Under the pieces are notes generated by a model that was not told the DNA's origin, ran no database searches, and saw nothing but the letters and a program-made list of their open reading frames with translations. Below, one piece after another: positions 28,089-37,507 of a DNA stretch of 64,000 nucleotides. Source of the stretch: Bacteroidota bacterium. GTDB lineage: Bacteria; Bacteroidota; Bacteroidia; Chitinophagales; Chitinophagaceae. Within the stretch, counting starts at the first letter, position 1. Every line of letters starts with the position of its first letter. Where the stretch lies: NCBI GenBank assembly GCA_018267965.1, contig JAFDXK010000001.1:620001-684000 (forward strand). Direction: 5' to 3'. The translations under genes were made by a program, and so were the position numbers.

Positions 28089-30266
28089 ATGAAGTTTTTT
28101 ATTCTTTCTTTGTTATCAGTCGGTATTAGTATGCATGTAACTGCGCAGACAGCCCCATTGGCAATTTCTTCGTCAAATTCAAAGACTAATGCTAAGGCAC
28201 CGGCAGTCAATTCAATAAAATACCCAGAAACTAAAAAAACTGATAGCACTACCACTTATTTTGGAGAGGTGGTGCACGATCCATATCGTTGGTTGGAGAA
28301 TGATATGTCTGAGGCTACAAAAGAATGGGTGAAAAGGCAAAATGAAGTAAGCTTTTCATACCTCAATAAAATTCCGTTTCGCGATAAGATAAAAAAGCGT
28401 CTTACAGAGTTGTGGAACTACGAAAAATTTTCGGCTCCTTTCACCGAAGGTGAGTATACTTACTTCTATAAAAATGACGGACTCCAAAATCAGTCTGTGT
28501 TGTACCGGCAAATTGGTTCAGGCCTACCTGAAGTATTTCTTGATCCTAATAAGTTCTCTGCTGATGGTACTACATCGCTTGCGGGAATTGAATTCTCAAA
28601 AGATGGTTCTTATTGTGCTTACCAGATATCTGAAGGTGGCAGTGACTGGAGAAAAGTGATAGTGTTGGATACTAAAACCAAAACAAAAATTGGTGACACT
28701 TTATTTGATGTAAAGTTTAGCGGACTGTCATGGAGAAAGAATGATGGCTTCTATTACAGCAGTTATGATAAGCCTAAAGCAGGCAGCCAATTGTCCGGCA
28801 TGACACAACACCACAAACTCTATTATCATAAACTAGGTACACCGCAAAGTGCCGATAAGCTCGTTTTTGGCGGCGATGCACAACCGCGTCGTTATGTAGG
28901 AGGCAGCGTTACAGAAGATGGTAATTATCTGATAATATCCGCAGCCAATGCTACATACGGCAATGAACTCTATATCAAGAACCTGGATAATGATACCAGC
29001 AGCATAAGGCCTATAGTTACAGGGTTTGCTAATGAGCACGATGTTGTTTTCTCTGACAATCATTTCCTTTTTATTGTAACGAATCTGGATGCTCCTAACC
29101 GAAGGTTAGTTGCAGCAGATATTCAGAATCCTACTACTGACAACTGGACACCGTTGATTAACCAAACGTCGTCCCCGCTTACTGTTACAGCTTGCAGCGG
29201 AAAGCTCTTTGCTCAATATCTGGAAGATGCGGTCTCTAAAGTGTATCAATACAATCTTGAGGGGAAGAAGGAACGTGTGGTTACTTTGCCTGGTATAGGC
29301 ACTGCAGGCGGTTTTTCGGGTAAGCGCACGGATAAAGAAATATATTTCACATTTGCCTCATACACTAATCCTACAGCTATTTATAAATATGATACCACAA
29401 ATGGTACTTCGCAATTATGGAAGGCTTCTAATGTGAAATTCAATTCTGCCGATTATGAGAGTAAGCAGGTATTTTATATTTCTAAAGATGGTACAAGGGT
29501 ACCGATGATTATTACGTATAAGAAGGGAATGCAGCTCAACGGCAAAAACCCTCTGATGCTCTACGGTTATGGTGGATTCAATTATAGCCTTACACCTTCA
29601 TTCAGTGTGAGTAACCTGGTTTTTATGGAAAACGGTGGTGTATATGCTGCTGCTAATATTCGTGGCGGCGGCGAGTACGGCGACGATTGGCATAATGGCG
29701 GTATCCAGATGCATAAGCAAAATGTATTTGATGATTTTATAGCTGCCGCTGAATACCTTATCGAGAATAAATATACTTCGCACGATTATTTAGCTATTTC
29801 AGGTGCATCAAATGGCGGTTTGCTGGTTGGGGCATGTATGACACAGCGCCCTGATTTGTATAAAGTTTGTTTCCCTCAGGTAGGCGTACTTGATATGCTG
29901 CGTTATCACAAATTTACTGCGGGCGCGGGTTGGGCTTATGATTATGGTACTGCCGATGATAACAAAGCAATGTTCGAGTATCTGAAAGGATATTCTCCCG
30001 TACATAATGTAAAGCCAAATTGTTATCCTGCCACAATGATCATCACAGGCGACCATGATGATAGAGTAGTACCTGCACACTCATTCAAGTTTGCTGCAGC
30101 ATTACAAGATGCGCAATCTAAAATTTGTACTACACCTGTTATCATTCGCATAGAAACCAAAGCTGGTCATGGTGCCGGTAAACCAACATCAATGATAATT
30201 GATGAGCAAGCCGATAAATGGGCGTTTATGTTATACAACATGAATCTTACTTATAAGGGCCAGTAA
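28089..30266 (+). CDS. Secreted prolyl oligopeptidase family serine peptidase (S9A)
   Basis: 725 residues. Residues 1-20 form a signal peptide ending VTAQ, so the enzyme is exported, unlike the cytoplasmic form of many bacteria. The N-terminal part opens with the S9A hallmark YFGEVVHDPYRWLEND, followed by a seven-bladed beta-propeller (about 100-450). The alpha/beta hydrolase domain has the nucleophile S574 in GASNGGLL, the acid in TGDHDDRVVP (D657 or D658) and H694 in KAGHGAG. Cleavage after proline in short peptides is the known activity. It is monocistronic with a terminator. Confidence 0.93.
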   Translation: MKFFILSLLSVGISMHVTAQTAPLAISSSNSKTNAKAPAVNSIKYPETKKTDSTTTYFGEVVHDPYRWLENDMSEATKEWVKRQNEVSFSYLNKIPFRDKIKKRLTELWNYEKFSAPFTEGEYTYFYKNDGLQNQSVLYRQIGSGLPEVFLDPNKFSADGTTSLAGIEFSKDGSYCAYQISEGGSDWRKVIVLDTKTKTKIGDTLFDVKFSGLSWRKNDGFYYSSYDKPKAGSQLSGMTQHHKLYYHKLGTPQSADKLVFGGDAQPRRYVGGSVTEDGNYLIISAANATYGNELYIKNLDNDTSSIRPIVTGFANEHDVVFSDNHFLFIVTNLDAPNRRLVAADIQNPTTDNWTPLINQTSSPLTVTACSGKLFAQYLEDAVSKVYQYNLEGKKERVVTLPGIGTAGGFSGKRTDKEIYFTFASYTNPTAIYKYDTTNGTSQLWKASNVKFNSADYESKQVFYISKDGTRVPMIITYKKGMQLNGKNPLMLYGYGGFNYSLTPSFSVSNLVFMENGGVYAAANIRGGGEYGDDWHNGGIQMHKQNVFDDFIAAAEYLIENKYTSHDYLAISGASNGGLLVGACMTQRPDLYKVCFPQVGVLDMLRYHKFTAGAGWAYDYGTADDNKAMFEYLKGYSPVHNVKPNCYPATMIITGDHDDRVVPAHSFKFAAALQDAQSKICTTPVIIRIETKAGHGAGKPTSMIIDEQADKWAFMLYNMNLTYKGQ

Positions 30267-30286
30267 CATTAAATTGTATTCATATC

Positions 30287-30312
30287 AAGCATGACGAAAG
30301 TCATGCTTTTTT
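30287..30312 (+). terminator. Terminator after the prolyl oligopeptidase gene
   Basis: AAGCATGAC (30287-30295), loop GAAA, GTCATGCTT (30300-30308) and a T run: a 9-base-pair stem with a stable tetraloop. Confidence 0.9.
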
Positions 30313-30523
30313 TATGTATATTTGTTGTAATAAATATACCAATGACGAATTCCTCACTTGTTTACATTCTGCAACAAAACACAACAATTTGACGCTCTAA
30401 TACATTGATTATCAATCGTGATTGAAAAATGGCAGCTTTTTGCAACAAAACGCAACAATTTGCAACAATTTCACCCATCACAATTGAATTAAGTATCTTG
30501 CAGCACTTTTAAGAGAATATATT
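30313..30523 (+). repeat. Repeat-rich intergenic sequence before aspS
   Basis: It holds two copies of a 21-base repeat, GCAACAAAACRCAACAATTTG (30371-30391 and 30442-30462), one base different, 71 bases apart. A ten-base partial copy GCAACAATTT follows at 30462-30471. Also present are an inverted repeat GTATATTT/AAATATAC (30316-30339) and a dyad ATTGAT-T-ATCAAT (30404-30416). A possible -7 box TATCTTG lies at 30494-30500. No coding sequence is seen. Confidence 0.7.
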
Positions 30524-32293
30524 ATGTATCGTACGCATACTTGCGGAGAGCTAAGACTGGAACACAAAGGCACTGAAGTTACCCTGGCAGGCTGGGTGCA
30601 AACTGTGCGCAAATTCGGCAGCATTACATTCACCGATTTAAGAGACCGCTATGGCATCACACAATTGCTGTTTAACGAAGCATTAAACCCACGTTTGGAT
30701 GAAACTCCGCTGGGACGTGAATATGTATTGCAGGTAAAAGGCAAGGTGGTAGAGCGTAGCAATAAAAACAACAAAATACCTACAGGCGATATTGAGATAG
30801 AGGTGATGGACTTTGCTATAATGAACCAGGCAAACACGCCACCTTTCACTATTGAAGAAGATACAGATGGCGGCGATGAATTGCGTATGCAATATCGTTA
30901 CCTCGATTTACGTCGCCCTGTTCTTAAACGTAACCTTGAGTTACGTTATAAAGTAAACCGCAGTGTGCGCAATTATTTAGATACGCTTGGTTTCTGGGAT
31001 ATTGAAACACCATTCCTTATCAAGAGTACACCTGAAGGAGCGCGCGATTTCATTGTTCCGTCTCGTATGAATGAAGGCCAGTTCTATGCATTGCCGCAAA
31101 GTCCGCAAACTTTCAAACAACTATTGATGGTGAGTGGTTATGACCGCTATTACCAGATAGTAAAATGTTTCCGTGATGAAGACCTTCGTGCCGACCGTCA
31201 GCCTGAGTTTACACAGGTAGACTGTGAAATGGCATTTGTAGAACAGGAAGATATACTGAACACGTTTGAAGGATTATTCAAGCACGTATTCAGGGATGTG
31301 AAGGGTGTGGATATTACCTATCAGTTTCCGCGTATGACATGGGACGATGCCATGTGGAACTATGGTAATGATAAGCCTGATATCAGGTTTGAAATGAAAA
31401 TTCAAAACCTTAAAGCTGAGAATAAAGTATATGCTGAAGTACTGAATGGTGTTGACTTTAAAGTATTCAGCGAAGCAGAAAGTATATTGGCTATTGCAGT
31501 ACCAAACGCCAGTGAATGGACGCGCAAGCAATTAGATGAATTGACCGAATGGGTAAAACGCCCGCAGATAGGCATGAGTGGTGTGGTGAATGTAAAATGT
31601 AATGCTGATGGTACCTTCAAAAGCAGCGTAGATAAATTCTTTAGTGAAGATAAACTGAAAGAACTGGCATCATTCTGTGGTGCTAATGCCGGAGATTTGA
31701 TATTAATACTGGCAGGTAATGAAACACGTACCCGTAAAGCCATGAGTGAGCTGCGTCTTGAAATGGGCAACCGCTTAGGATTGCGCAATCCTGACAATTA
31801 CAAACCATTGTGGGTTATCGATTTCCCACTGTTTGAATATGCAGAAGAAGATAATCGCTGGGTAGCTCGCCACCATCCGTTTACATCTCCTAAGCCTGAG
31901 CATATTGAGTGGATGAACAATATGGAGAAATATGGAGAGATAAAAGCCAATGCTTATGATATAGTATTGAATGGTACCGAAATAGGCGGTGGTTCTATAC
32001 GTATCTTCCAGAAAGACCTTCAGGAGAAAATGTTTGCAGCACTGGGTATGAGCAAGGAAGAAGCCCATGAGAAATTTGGTTTCCTTTTGGGTGCCTTTGA
32101 ATATGGTGCACCGCCTCATGGTGGCATCGCTTTCGGGTTCGACAGGCTTTGTGCCTTGTTAGGCGGGCAAGAGACAATCCGTGACTTTATTGCTTTTCCT
32201 AAGAATAATGCGGGTAGGGACGTGATGTTAGATGCACCTTCATCGGTTGATGAAAAGCAACTGGATGAGCTCGGCTTGCAACAAAAAGGCTAA
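30524..32293 (+). CDS. aspS: Aspartyl-tRNA synthetase
   Basis: Charges tRNA-Asp; bacterial-type class II synthetase of 589 residues. The N-terminal OB-fold opens [11 protein letters not shown]...[14 protein letters not shown], and class II motif 1 is around [16 protein letters not shown]. Motif 2 is [18 protein letters not shown]. The GAD insertion domain lies at about 290-410, and motif 3 is [15 protein letters not shown] near the C-terminus. The bacterial insertion indicates AspRS of the bacterial type. Without tRNA specificity residues checked, the non-discriminating form cannot be ruled out. It has its own 257-base upstream region. Confidence 0.97.
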   Translation: MYRTHTCGELRLEHKGTEVTLAGWVQTVRKFGSITFTDLRDRYGITQLLFNEALNPRLDETPLGREYVLQVKGKVVERSNKNNKIPTGDIEIEVMDFAIMNQANTPPFTIEEDTDGGDELRMQYRYLDLRRPVLKRNLELRYKVNRSVRNYLDTLGFWDIETPFLIKSTPEGARDFIVPSRMNEGQFYALPQSPQTFKQLLMVSGYDRYYQIVKCFRDEDLRADRQPEFTQVDCEMAFVEQEDILNTFEGLFKHVFRDVKGVDITYQFPRMTWDDAMWNYGNDKPDIRFEMKIQNLKAENKVYAEVLNGVDFKVFSEAESILAIAVPNASEWTRKQLDELTEWVKRPQIGMSGVVNVKCNADGTFKSSVDKFFSEDKLKELASFCGANAGDLILILAGNETRTRKAMSELRLEMGNRLGLRNPDNYKPLWVIDFPLFEYAEEDNRWVARHHPFTSPKPEHIEWMNNMEKYGEIKANAYDIVLNGTEIGGGSIRIFQKDLQEKMFAALGMSKEEAHEKFGFLLGAFEYGAPPHGGIAFGFDRLCALLGGQETIRDFIAFPKNNAGRDVMLDAPSSVDEKQLDELGLQQKG

Positions 32294-32317
32294 CTCACAG
32301 CTGTGTAAAACAGTTTA

Positions 32318-32348
32318 TTTTGAAATTAACTCCAGAATATTATCTTTA
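32318..32348 (+). promoter_or_regulatory. Possible promoter of the 32369 lipoprotein
   Basis: TTTTG ends at 32322, followed after 18 bases by TATCTTTA (32341-32348), one base from TAnnTTTG, 20 bases ahead of the start codon. Confidence 0.4.
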
Positions 32349-32368
32349 TACTTTAGTAACCACATAGT

Positions 32369-32941
32369 ATGAAAAAAATATTAATAGGTTGTGTAGCTAC
32401 ATTGGGTTTGGCAACTGGTATGGTATCATGTCAGCCTAAAGCTTATGATGCAAATCCGAATAAAGACCAGAAAGGCGTTCTCAATCCTTTGGACAACACA
32501 CTGACAGATGTTGTTTACATAGGCACAGCTCAGGGCCTTGTTAATGCTGCGAAGCTGGTTTTTGATGGCTATTTCTACGTAGATACATTCAATGTTCGAA
32601 CAGTAGTACTGGTAGCTCGCAATGATGTTTATTATCATCGCAAGATAACAATGATAGTAGGAGACTCTATCTGCAAGGGTAAGAGCAATATCAATTTAGT
32701 AGGTACATATTTCAAGTACGAAAAATACGACAGCACAATAGGACGTAACAGGGTATATGTTCTAGACCCTGTAGGTGGTAACCTTACTATTACTCAGTAC
32801 GCTGATGAAAACAATACTATGCGTGGTAAGATTTATGGCCGTTTGAACCGCACAGAACCTGAACCTGTAGATGATCCTACAGATGTGGCATTCTTCGATT
32901 TGCCATTCTACTTAGAAAAAAGAGGGTTCCCGCTTAAATAA
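32369..32941 (+). CDS. Lipoprotein of unknown function
   Basis: 190 residues. The N-terminus MKKILIGCVATLGLATGMVSCQPKAYD is a lipoprotein signal with a likely lipobox MVSC, so Cys21 would be lipidated and the protein anchored in a membrane. The rest has mixed strands, with repeated Tyr/Asp/Asn motifs and no cysteine pair apart from one at about residue 105. I recognise no family. It is monocistronic with a promoter-like sequence and a strong terminator. Confidence 0.8.
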   Translation: MKKILIGCVATLGLATGMVSCQPKAYDANPNKDQKGVLNPLDNTLTDVVYIGTAQGLVNAAKLVFDGYFYVDTFNVRTVVLVARNDVYYHRKITMIVGDSICKGKSNINLVGTYFKYEKYDSTIGRNRVYVLDPVGGNLTITQYADENNTMRGKIYGRLNRTEPEPVDDPTDVAFFDLPFYLEKRGFPLK

Positions 32942-32962
32942 ATTTAGTAAGTACCTGATATA

Positions 32963-32993
32963 ATAATAGCCCCTATCGGGGCTATTATATTTT
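32963..32993. terminator. Terminator between the lipoprotein and the DUF5723-like gene
   Basis: An eleven-base-pair stem, AATAATAGCCCC (from 32963) with GGGGCTATTAT (to 32988), loop TATC, placed between convergent genes. Confidence 0.85.
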
Positions 32994-33013
32994 ATGGGTA
33001 GATTTTATGTCTT

Positions 33014-34492
33014 TTAATATCTAGGACAATAATAAATGCTAGATTTACGCCTCATGAAATTAGGTACCAATCTTTGATACCATGGCTTATCGTATCCGCC
33101 ATATTCACGAAGTTTAGGAGGTTTCTCCTCATTTGATAGTTTTATTGTCAGTCCGGTATATACATCGAAGTCCGTTATTGCATTGCCAATCAGCAAGCTG
33201 GATAATAGGGTTGCAGAACCCAGGTAAAAAGGACCTAAATTGAATACAGCTCCCATATTAAGTGAACGCCAGCGTACGAAGGTAATAGGCAACCCGAATT
33301 TCACACTGCCCAGGTCATATCTTGGTGTAATGTTTAAATAGCCTACGTATCCTGGCCTGTAAACATTACCACCGTTACCTTTCAGGTTCATCAAGGTATT
33401 GACAGACGTATAGAACTTAGATCCAAGATTGTAATCTATGTTCAATCTGAATGCAGTTGGCAAACCTATCCTGAACTTCTCATAGGCTTTCTCTTCAGTC
33501 ATCAGTCCTATGCTCTTCATCCTATTGCTGTAAAAGGCTATCTCTTGCCTGTCCGATTCCTGGAAGCTCAGAGCATCAAGCATAGTTAACCCTGCATTTA
33601 CTTTATATGTAGCACTTCCTTTATCGCCAACGTAAGTAACACTACCAATATCTGTAATAGAGGCTGCTACTGCGTATTTGTATGGAGTCTTCTTATTAGG
33701 GTCACCATCCGGGTGATATTCAAATTGTATGCCTATATCCAGCCCTAATCCGCCTTTGCCTGCTCGTTGAGACAACTCGCCTGTAGAGCTTGGATTCGTG
33801 TTGTAAGTAAACATAGTGGTCAGGTCTCCTCTTCCATATTCCAGGGAGTCTTGCAGGCGGTAGTAAGCCAACGACTTGGTATAGACATTAAATGCTGCGA
33901 AACCAATAAGGTACTTTACATTAACGCCAACACGCACTTTAAAGTAATCGTCATCTCTGAGCATCTTACCTACACTAAAACCTATCTCTCCGAATGCATG
34001 TGCTGAAGCTCCTGTTTTCTTAAATTCAGTAGCATAGTTATAATATCTTGGGTCTTTTTCATTAGTCAATACAGTAAATTGATCATTGGTCAAGCCACCT
34101 GCATTCGCCACCGACCTGAATCTTGTGTATATGCCAATCTGATATTGCTTTTTGTAAGTGAAGCCGACTGCCGGGCCCAGTATGTCAACATTAGCCCAAC
34201 CTCTTTTAATATGCTTACTATTCAATTTGGCATAGTCAACACCTTCTTTAGCATCACCATCCTGGTTAAATAATAATCTCTTGTTTACACTGTATGCATT
34301 GTTGCCCGCTAATACACTCAGTCCATATACATTTATTTCAGGTCCGGTTATTGCATAATTGACCATTGCAGGATTGTAAGGCATTTGTTGTATACTGGTG
34401 TATCCCGACATTGGCATGCCTATAAACTGCTGTGCATTTGCATTGCACGATATGAATAAAATAAGGGCTGTCCTTATGTATTTACCAAACAT
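33014..34492 (-). CDS. Outer-membrane beta-barrel protein, DUF5723-like
   Basis: 492 residues with a signal peptide (about 1-20, ending NANAQ). An opening block GYTSIQQMPYNPAMVN, then INVYGLSVLAGNNAYSVN, is the typical start of the DUF5723 family (conserved NPA motif, alternating strands). The remaining sequence is rich in amphipathic strands of about ten residues with aromatic ends (FRLNIDYNL, FYTSVNTLM), as in an outer-membrane barrel of FadL/PorV type. The last 40 residues are basic (RLVPNFMRRKSSIYY) and may be a periplasmic plug. Function unknown. PorP/SprF is the closest alternative, but the QDPQFTQY-type start is absent. Confidence 0.75.
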   Translation of the reverse strand: MFGKYIRTALILFISCNANAQQFIGMPMSGYTSIQQMPYNPAMVNYAITGPEINVYGLSVLAGNNAYSVNKRLLFNQDGDAKEGVDYAKLNSKHIKRGWANVDILGPAVGFTYKKQYQIGIYTRFRSVANAGGLTNDQFTVLTNEKDPRYYNYATEFKKTGASAHAFGEIGFSVGKMLRDDDYFKVRVGVNVKYLIGFAAFNVYTKSLAYYRLQDSLEYGRGDLTTMFTYNTNPSSTGELSQRAGKGGLGLDIGIQFEYHPDGDPNKKTPYKYAVAASITDIGSVTYVGDKGSATYKVNAGLTMLDALSFQESDRQEIAFYSNRMKSIGLMTEEKAYEKFRIGLPTAFRLNIDYNLGSKFYTSVNTLMNLKGNGGNVYRPGYVGYLNITPRYDLGSVKFGLPITFVRWRSLNMGAVFNLGPFYLGSATLLSSLLIGNAITDFDVYTGLTIKLSNEEKPPKLREYGGYDKPWYQRLVPNFMRRKSSIYYCPRY

Positions 34493-34630
34493 TTGATTGT
34501 CGTACTATCTGAAGTTTAATGTATAAGTGGGTGTGGCAAGTTACCTTAATTTATTGACAACACTTATGGGTATAATGACAAAACGGTAAAGTAAGGACTT
34601 TAGTGTAAGTGTATTATAATGGAAATGTAA

Positions 34631-34654
34631 AAACCCCTTCGGTAGAAGGGGTTT
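34631..34654 (-). terminator. Terminator of the histone H1-like gene
   Basis: AAACCCCTTC (34631-34640), loop GGTA, GAAGGGGTTT (34645-34654): a ten-base-pair stem behind the stop at 34674 on the minus strand. Confidence 0.75.
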
Positions 34655-34673
34655 ACGTTATGATATCAATACA

Positions 34674-35117
34674 TTAATTATTGTCTGAGCTATTAGTATC
34701 AAACAGTGTTTGAGGTGCAGCAGGCATTGGAGCTTCAACCGGTGTTGCTGCAACAGGTGCTGCTGGTGCAGGTTTAGCGGCAGGTGCTTTTTTCTTAGAA
34801 GCTGCTTTTTTTACAGCTTTTTTAGGAGCCGCTTTCTTAGCAGGTGCTGCTTTTTTGGCTGCTTTCTTAGGCGCTGCCTTTTTTGCTGCTTTTTTGGGAG
34901 CTGCTTTTTTTGCCGCTTTTTTAGCAGGCGCTTTTTTCTTTGGAGCTGCTTTCTTAGGCGCTGCCTTTTTCTTTACTACTTTCTTAGCTGCTTTTTTAGC
35001 TGCCTTTTTTGCTGCTTTTTTTGCTGCTTTTTTAGGAGCTGCTTTCTTCTTAGTTATTTTTTTAGCCGCTGCTTTTTTAGGAGCTGCTTTTTTCTTGGCT
35101 ACTTTTTTCTTTGCCAT
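34674..35117 (-). CDS. Histone H1-like lysine/alanine-rich DNA-binding protein
   Basis: 147 residues, about two thirds Lys and Ala with Pro, in repeats of KKAAPKKAAKKAA type over residues 1-115, then an acid-free Ala/Pro-rich linker (APAAKPAPAAPVAATPVEAP) and a short tail QTLFDTNSSDNN. This is the pattern of bacterial H1-like proteins (Hc1 or C-terminal H1 type), which bind and compact DNA without sequence preference. The KKAAPKK unit is also found in the Lys-rich tails of some DNA topoisomerases and HU variants. There is no separate globular domain. It lies between the ribosomal operon and an outer-membrane gene on the same strand, with terminators on both sides. Confidence 0.85.
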   Translation of the reverse strand: MAKKKVAKKKAAPKKAAAKKITKKKAAPKKAAKKAAKKAAKKAAKKVVKKKAAPKKAAPKKKAPAKKAAKKAAPKKAAKKAAPKKAAKKAAPAKKAAPKKAVKKAASKKKAPAAKPAPAAPVAATPVEAPMPAAPQTLFDTNSSDNN

Positions 35118-35210
35118 ATCAAGTTGTGTTTTGAGATATAAAGCTATTGTATTATAAATAAAACAACAAGAGTTTAATAATAATTTTACGATTGCATTAT
35201 TATGGCAATA

Positions 35211-35238
35211 AAAAAGGCTGCCCGAAGACAGCCTTTTT
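35211..35238 (-). terminator. Terminator of the rplKAJL operon
   Basis: AAAAAGGCTG (35211-35220) and CAGCCTTTTT (35229-35238) form a ten-base-pair stem around an eight-base loop, just past the rplL stop. It is a full stop where rpoB would normally follow. Confidence 0.8.
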
Positions 35239-35258
35239 GTTTTAAGTATAACTTAAGA

Positions 35259-35633
35259 TTAAGCTATTTCAACTTCAGCACCAGCTTCAGTTAATTTTGC
35301 TTTCAGGTCTTCAGCTTCTGCTTTGCTAACACCTTCTTTTACGTTTTTAGGAGCACCGTCAACCAGTTCTTTTGCTTCTTTCAAGCCAAGGCCAGTCAAT
35401 TCTTTAACTGCTTTTACAACGTTCAGTTTGTTAGCACCTGCAGCTTTCAATACTACATTGAAAGATGTTTTTTCAGCAGCAGCGCCACCACCTGCATCAC
35501 CACCACCTGCAGCAACTACTACTGCAGCAGCAGCTGGTTCTATACCATAGTCAGCTTTAAGAACGTCAGCTAATTCCTGTACTTGTTTAACAGAAAGGCT
35601 TACTAATTGTTCGGCTAATGATTTTACGTCCAT
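35259..35633 (-). CDS. rplL: Ribosomal protein L7/L12
   Basis: 124 residues, the stalk protein of the large subunit that recruits translation GTPases. The N-terminal dimerisation helices ([21 protein letters not shown]), the Ala/Gly-rich hinge (about 33-55, [17 protein letters not shown]), and the C-terminal factor-binding domain ([20 protein letters not shown], then [14 protein letters not shown]) are all intact. It is the last gene of the four-gene cluster, 92 bases after rplJ, and followed by a terminator instead of rpoB. Confidence 0.97.
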   Translation of the reverse strand: MDVKSLAEQLVSLSVKQVQELADVLKADYGIEPAAAAVVVAAGGGDAGGGAAAEKTSFNVVLKAAGANKLNVVKAVKELTGLGLKEAKELVDGAPKNVKEGVSKAEAEDLKAKLTEAGAEVEIA

Positions 35634-35725
35634 TTTATTATCTTTTTAAAATTTTAAAAATTTGTTTTAATATATGTGAGCTTGGAAGCCAATTTTATTG
35701 TGCCGTTTTATACCCGGCAAGGTAA

Positions 35726-36313
35726 TTATTCTGCAGCCGGTGATTCTGGTGCAGCGTCAGCAGCCGGAGCTTCCGGTGCAGATGCCTCAGGAGCAGCAGG
35801 TGCTTCAGCAGTTGCAGAGCCGCCTTTTTCAGCGTTGTGCAACAATGCAGCAAGAACACGTTTAGCAGGTGATTGCAACAAGCCGATAACTTCGCCGATA
35901 AGCTCGTTTTTCGTCTTGATGTTGGTGAGCGCAGTCAATTGGTTGTCGCCCATGAAGATATCACCGTTGATGTAAGCCGCTTTTAATACCGGTTTTTCAC
36001 CGTTGCTTGCTTTGCGGAAAGAGCTGATGATCAAAGCCGGATCTTTAGGGCTTTCGCTGAACATCAGGGCAGTTACGTTATGCAATGCATCATAGATGCC
36101 TGCATATTTTTCACTGTCAAGGCTTTCTAACGCTTTTTTAATGAGGGTATTCTTTGCTACCGTCATTTCTACCTGCTTGTCAAAGCAATGCCTGCGCAGG
36201 GTACTTGTCTGGCCTGCATCCAGGCTTTCTGTATCTGTTATATAGAAGTTGCTGTATTGAGAGAATTTCTCTTTCAGTACATCAATTACTTCTTGTTTTT
36301 GTGCTGGTGTCAT
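35726..36313 (-). CDS. rplJ: Ribosomal protein L10 with an Ala/Pro/Glu-rich C-terminal tail
   Basis: 195 residues, the base of the L12 stalk on 23S rRNA. The N-terminal rRNA-binding domain (about 1-130) is typical: KEKFSQYSNFYITDTE, then TVAKNTLIKKALE. The L12-binding helix is near 140-160. The last 33 residues (after AEKGGSATAE) are almost only Ala, Pro, Glu and Ser and extend the usual 165-175-residue length. Such acidic low-complexity tails occur in some Bacteroidota L10 proteins. It is the third gene of the operon, 32 bases after rplA. Confidence 0.96.
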   Translation of the reverse strand: MTPAQKQEVIDVLKEKFSQYSNFYITDTESLDAGQTSTLRRHCFDKQVEMTVAKNTLIKKALESLDSEKYAGIYDALHNVTALMFSESPKDPALIISSFRKASNGEKPVLKAAYINGDIFMGDNQLTALTNIKTKNELIGEVIGLLQSPAKRVLAALLHNAEKGGSATAEAPAAPEASAPEAPAADAAPESPAAE

Positions 36314-36345
36314 TTCAAATGTTTTTTTAAGATTATTAAATCTTG

Positions 36346-37038
36346 TTACGCTACGCTTTTGGTGTCAACATTGATACCCGGGCTCATAGTAGATGCCATG
36401 CTGATACCTTTCAGGTAAGTACCTTTAGCAGTAGCAGGTTTCATACGAACCAGTGTATTGATTAGTTCCTGGGCGTTTTCAGCGATTTTCTTAGCATCAA
36501 AAGATACGCGGCCGATGGAAGCATGGATAATGCCGGCTTTGTCTATTTTGAAGGCTATTTTACCACCTTTTACGTCGTTTACAGCAGCAGCTACATCATT
36601 AGTAACTGTACCTGTTTTAGGGTTTGGCATCAGGTTACGAGGACCTAACACTTTACCCAGCTTACCTATTTTAGGCATTACAGATGGTGTAGCAATGATT
36701 ACGTCTACATCGGTCCAGCCACTTTCTATTTTCTGAACAAATTCGTCAAGACCTACGAAATCGGCACCTGCGTTCTTTGCTTCATTTTCTTTGTCAGGAG
36801 TACAAAGCACCAATACGCGCTTTGTTTTACCTGTACCGTGAGGCAGGCTCACTGTACCACGGATAGCCTGGTCTGCTTTCTTTGGGTCTACACCAAGGCG
36901 TATATGTACGTCTACAGAGCTGTCGAATTTTGTAGTGTTCACCTCTTTTACAAGGCTGGCAGCTTCGTTCAGGCTGTATTCTTTGTTTTTATCTACTTTA
37001 GCGTCTACCGCTTTTCTTTTCTTTGTAAGTGTTGCCAT
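36346..37038 (-). CDS. rplA: Ribosomal protein L1
   Basis: 230 residues, on the mobile L1 arm near the E site of the 50S subunit. The family motifs [20 protein letters not shown] and [22 protein letters not shown] are present, with the lysine-rich N-terminus [17 protein letters not shown]. In many bacteria L1 represses its own operon by binding an rRNA-like site in the rplK leader; I did not find a clear copy here. It is separated by 25 bases from rplK. Confidence 0.97.
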   Translation of the reverse strand: MATLTKKRKAVDAKVDKNKEYSLNEAASLVKEVNTTKFDSSVDVHIRLGVDPKKADQAIRGTVSLPHGTGKTKRVLVLCTPDKENEAKNAGADFVGLDEFVQKIESGWTDVDVIIATPSVMPKIGKLGKVLGPRNLMPNPKTGTVTNDVAAAVNDVKGGKIAFKIDKAGIIHASIGRVSFDAKKIAENAQELINTLVRMKPATAKGTYLKGISMASTMSPGINVDTKSVA

Positions 37039-37063
37039 TGTTGCAATGATTTAAAGGGGTTAA

Positions 37064-37507
37064 TTAATTAGCCCATGGCGCTTGACCATCCACATTAAGG
37101 CCCATGCTGCGTGCTGTACCTGCAACCATTTTCATGGCGCTTTCAAGCGTAAAGCAGTTAAGATCGCTCATTTTGTCTTTAGCGATTTCTTCTACTTGTG
37201 CCCATGTTACTTTACCCACTTTGTTACGGTTAGATTCTTTAGAACCTTTCTGAATCTTTGCCGCTTCCATCAGCTGCACAGCAGCAGGAGGGGTTTTGAT
37301 AACGAAGTCGAAAGACTTGTCAGCATAAACTGTGAGAACTACGGGTAGAACTTTACCCATTTTGTCTTGTGTGCGAGCATTGAACTGCTTGCAGAATTCC
37401 ATAATGTTGACACCTTTAGAACCTAAAGCAGGTCCGATTGGAGGTGCCGGATTGGCTTGGCCGCCTTTACATTGCAGCTTTACATAGCCAGTGATTTCCT
37501 TAGCCAT
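37064..37507 (-). CDS. rplK: Ribosomal protein L11
   Basis: 147 residues, binds the GTPase-associated region of 23S rRNA. The N-terminal domain has the proline-rich [31 protein letters not shown]. The C-terminal rRNA-binding domain ends [16 protein letters not shown]. It is the first gene of the four-gene ribosomal operon. In most bacteria secE and nusG lie directly upstream; here the upstream neighbour is an unrelated secreted-protein gene on the other strand. Confidence 0.97.
   Translation of the reverse strand: MAKEITGYVKLQCKGGQANPAPPIGPALGSKGVNIMEFCKQFNARTQDKMGKVLPVVLTVYADKSFDFVIKTPPAAVQLMEAAKIQKGSKESNRNKVGKVTWAQVEEIAKDKMSDLNCFTLESAMKMVAGTARSMGLNVDGQAPWAN

Noticed and set aside
34710-35157. 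Cys/Phe-rich and Ala/Phe-rich open frames opposite the histone-like gene
   Set aside because: They are complements of the AAG/GCA-rich coding repeats and lack any start context or signal.
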